DNA from: Laetiporus sulphureus 93-53
Taxonomy: Eukaryota > Basidiomycota > Agaricomycetes > Polyporales > Laetiporaceae
Direction: 5' to 3'
Assembly: GCF_001632365.1 (NCBI RefSeq)
Contig: NW_024468544.1
Coordinates: forward strand, 34,839 to 98,838
DNA length: 64,000 bases
Every line of letters begins with the position of its first letter. The stretch's first letter is position 1. The notes beneath the pieces are model-generated. The model did no database searches. It worked only from the letters and a program-made list of their open reading frames with translations, and had not been told where the DNA came from. A program made the translations under genes and the position numbers. Shown in pieces: positions 61,321-64,000 of the stretch.

Positions 61321-63070
61321 CCACCGGCCGACGATGGAGCAGAACAAATGTGGGTCGAGCACAAAGTCTCCCCAAGCATCTCGATGCATGCCGCGTATAT
61401 GAGCATCCCCGCCGAAAGCGCGGACATCACGCTCATGAGCAGGATCACTTTGATTGGAGTGTAGAATGAAGAATCAGATCGAGACCAAGGAGACAACGAG
61501 ACATGGGCACGCACCTCCTTCGCTTTCGCCGGGCCCGAACACCGCCAGCCCAATGGCGATCCCAACGGGCGTCGTCACCGCGAACATAAGTGCGAGCACA
61601 GGCTTGAGCAACCCGTTCTCGCCAGCGCGTTTGCTCATGTTGCTTCTCTGCCCGCCCAAACAAAGATCATCAGTGAGACCCAGAATAAAGCCGAGGAGAC
61701 ACACTTACGATCCTCCGCGGGTAGCGTCGCGATCCGGATTCCGAACGACAGGCCTTCAAATAGCTGGTGGAACATGATCGCAGTGACCAGAGACGTTGAG
61801 CGAGGGCTGATCAGCTCGACATGTCGGAGAGAAGACGGTAAACGGGGCACGCACTGGATTCGGGGCCCGAGGTGATCGCGAGTGTGAACCCGATGACGAG
61901 CGAGTGCAGCATGATGCCCATCTCGCGCATCTGCCGCCGCGAATGCGACGTCAACTTGAGCGCTTCGGACGGGATGAGAAGGACGACGCACCAAGACGCC
62001 GACCACCTGCCTCCGCCGTCCGACCTGTCTCTGAGCCGCGTCCTTGCCTCCATGCCCGCTGTCAGCCTCTTCGCCCCCATTCTCATGCTCATGAATGCCC
62101 CGGTCCCCGCCCCACGATTCTATGTCGATATGCAAGTGCCCGTGAGCATGCACATGGTCCAGTCCATGCCCGTGCGCACGCTGACGCTCATGCTCCCGCA
62201 TAACGCTCGCGCCGGACGATGCGTGGCCCTTCCTACCCTTCCCATTTCCAGTTGCAACCCTGCAGTCACTGGAGCTTGATCCTGAACCTGCGTCGTCCCC
62301 ACCGAGCCCAAACCAGCCCCTCTGCCGCATGAGACCCGCGCTGTTCGTGCCGATGGTGCCCGCCCTTGAAGGTCTCATCTCCCGGACTATTCGGCTCGGT
62401 GGTCAACGCCTGGGGGCGTCGAACGCGGGAATGTGTGTGCGTGCGCGACCGGGCGTGGCGGCCGTTCGCGTTGGACAGTGCAAGATTGCGGGAGGACATA
62501 ACGAGGGGCGTGACCTCATCTACCTCCACCTCCCTATCCTCGTCCCCGTCAACCTCTCGCGCTCGCGTCACCTGCAAGGTGACTCGCTCCGCCTTCGTGA
62601 TCTTCTCGTCCCTTCATAAGGTTCGGAGTCCCAATCGAAGGTTCAGGGATCTGGGCTGGAGAGGATGTAGGTGAGGATGCGGAAGACAGCGAGGGCATAG
62701 AGCATGGCGAGGGTCGCGCAGAGGAATACGACTGGAGGCGGTAGACGTACGAGTTGGCGATATCTGCATTGATAGGAACGACGTTAGCGAGGAAAATGGA
62801 GATGAAAGGTGCAGGTTGGGGATGTACATTCGATGAGAAAGATAAGGAGTGGGCAGCTCAGCCTGTGCAGTGAATGGTATCGGTACATCATGATCACAGG
62901 AGGACAAATATAACTTACACGATCATTCCCGCCCACTTTGACGCGCCGTATTTCTCCTGCACCTCGGGCTCATCGATGCCTCGAACGCGTCCCAGTGGAG
63001 GAGGTGCACAAATGCGGTCGCCAGGATGATGGAAGGCTTTCCAAAGACTAAGATGACGCTCGGGATGCGC
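61321..63070 (-). pseudogene. broken ZIP transporter, copy B
   Basis: It is colinear with copy A but damaged differently. The N-terminal helix is absent, and the conserved GKHFGTG segment is shortened to FGKPSIILATAFVHLL. The acceptor before TSLVTAIMFHQLFEG has lost its AG (copy A TTAG, here TCAA). One extra T shifts the frame before LKPVLALMF, one missing base shifts it after YAACIEML, and the C-terminus runs straight into truncated MFS copy 2 at about 61320. The His-rich loop (HGHGLDHVHAHGHLHID) is intact and lacks the TGA of copy A. Confidence 0.75.
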
Positions 63071-63159
63071 AGTGCGACAACGTTCGACTGGGGGCACCGA
63101 CGAGGCGGCGGTGATCATCGTAGATGCCGAACAGATGCGCTCCTCAGATTGCGTGGTTG

Positions 63160-64000
63160 GCCTTAGTCTCGCCTAGCGCCGAGATGATGCCTTGTGGAAA
63201 CATCGCTCGCTACTCGAAGAAGTTTGTGTCGATACCATAAGAAGCTCTCGTGGGATGTAGAAGGGCGCCGCAGGTGTGAAAAGCCTTAGAGATAGTGACA
63301 CAAGAGGAAGAAGCGGAGAACGTCGGGACGAGCATGCTGAAGACAGGGCAGGATAATGGCAGCGCGCGGCGCTGCTTGATGAATGTAGCATTGAATGCGG
63401 GCAACCGCCGGCATGGGTCGAGAATCTGCGGCGGTACGAGTGCACTAGTTGGTGTATATGGCCAAGTGTCCAGACGATTATCTTCCTTGACTAGGACGCG
63501 AGCGGCCATCCATATCACGAAGAGGTGCTGAATAGAAGCAGAATGGCAGTGTCTCAAATGCGTGGTAAACACGTTCACGACAGAAGGAAACTATACTTCG
63601 GGCGATATGAGTACAGGATAACTGTGCGTGCACTTCCATGCTTCCTTGGGCGCCGACCACTGCCTCGCTCGAGGAACTCGAGGAACAGAATGCGCGCCAC
63701 TGAGTGCGTCGTTCAATTCTGCGCAGGTGATATTCACCTTCTACAAGTGCGAACGTAAGTCCCATCCTCGCACGTAACAGTGCGCGAGATGAGACACAAA
63801 CCGCCATGTTGCACAGATTGGAAGGGAAAGAGTGCGAGCATCTTGACGAGCGTCCGCGTCCTCGTTCAGCGCTTTCAGCGCTCAGCGGTCTAATACAATT
63901 TACTAGTACATATGATCCTGCCCATCAAACATGCGCTTGCGAGCTGTGCATAGCCCACCCACATATACTTAGCCTCGCGAACCTCACACCCCTTTCCCTT
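63160..64000. repeat. direct duplication, copy 2 (runs to the window edge)
   Basis: Same segment and orientation as 47460-48342. It reaches the right edge at the same CACACCCCTTTCCCTT run that lies about 60 nt before the CHAT ATG in copy 1. A 122-codon minus-strand frame (63210-63578) is open here, with no recognised motif. Confidence 0.8.

Overview
The window looks like a chromosome segment from a filamentous basidiomycete (Agaricomycetes). The evidence is densely interrupted genes with 45-65 nt GT-AG introns, short intergenic gaps on both strands, an AA9 lytic polysaccharide monooxygenase, a basidiomycete-type P450, a TPR-CHAT gene and a Helitron-type DUF6570 fragment. Species and chromosome cannot be told from the sequence. 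For most genes I placed splice junctions by hand; the frames close exactly in every gene where a full exon list is given.

Left part (1-30 kb) is ordinary housekeeping territory: the 3' part of a conserved fungal gene; two tandem C2H2-like zinc-finger genes with a hairpin repeat between them; YPP1/TTC7 (PI4-kinase scaffold, 8 exons); an unknown basic nuclear-type protein; a small secreted Thr-rich protein; a coiled-coil protein; an ornithine cyclodeaminase/mu-crystallin enzyme; another unknown basic-tailed protein; the CFIm25/NUDT21 mRNA 3'-processing factor (8 exons); and a 20-exon SulP transporter with STAS and cyclic-nucleotide-binding domains.

Middle part (30-46 kb) is metabolic and accessory: an alpha/beta hydrolase and an intact 13-exon cytochrome P450 on the minus strand, a decayed inverted copy of the hydrolase on the other side of the P450, then an intact MFS exporter and an intact AA9 LPMO whose usual axial tyrosine reads as phenylalanine.

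Right part (46-64 kb) is a rearranged, duplicated zone. It holds split remnants of a second LPMO, remnants of a propeller-like gene, two broken ZIP metal transporters, a broken second MFS copy carrying a 184-bp MITE-like insertion, a DUF6570 Helitron fragment and a roughly 0.85-kb direct duplication. Inside it sits a TPR-CHAT gene (caspase-like CHAT protease domain behind near-identical 135-bp repeats, with an assembly gap in the repeats), visibly more AT-rich than its neighbours. The CHAT gene is the best candidate for an unusual system (fungal immunity or allorecognition type). The duplicated upstream segment that reappears at the right edge suggests that a related gene may begin just outside the window.
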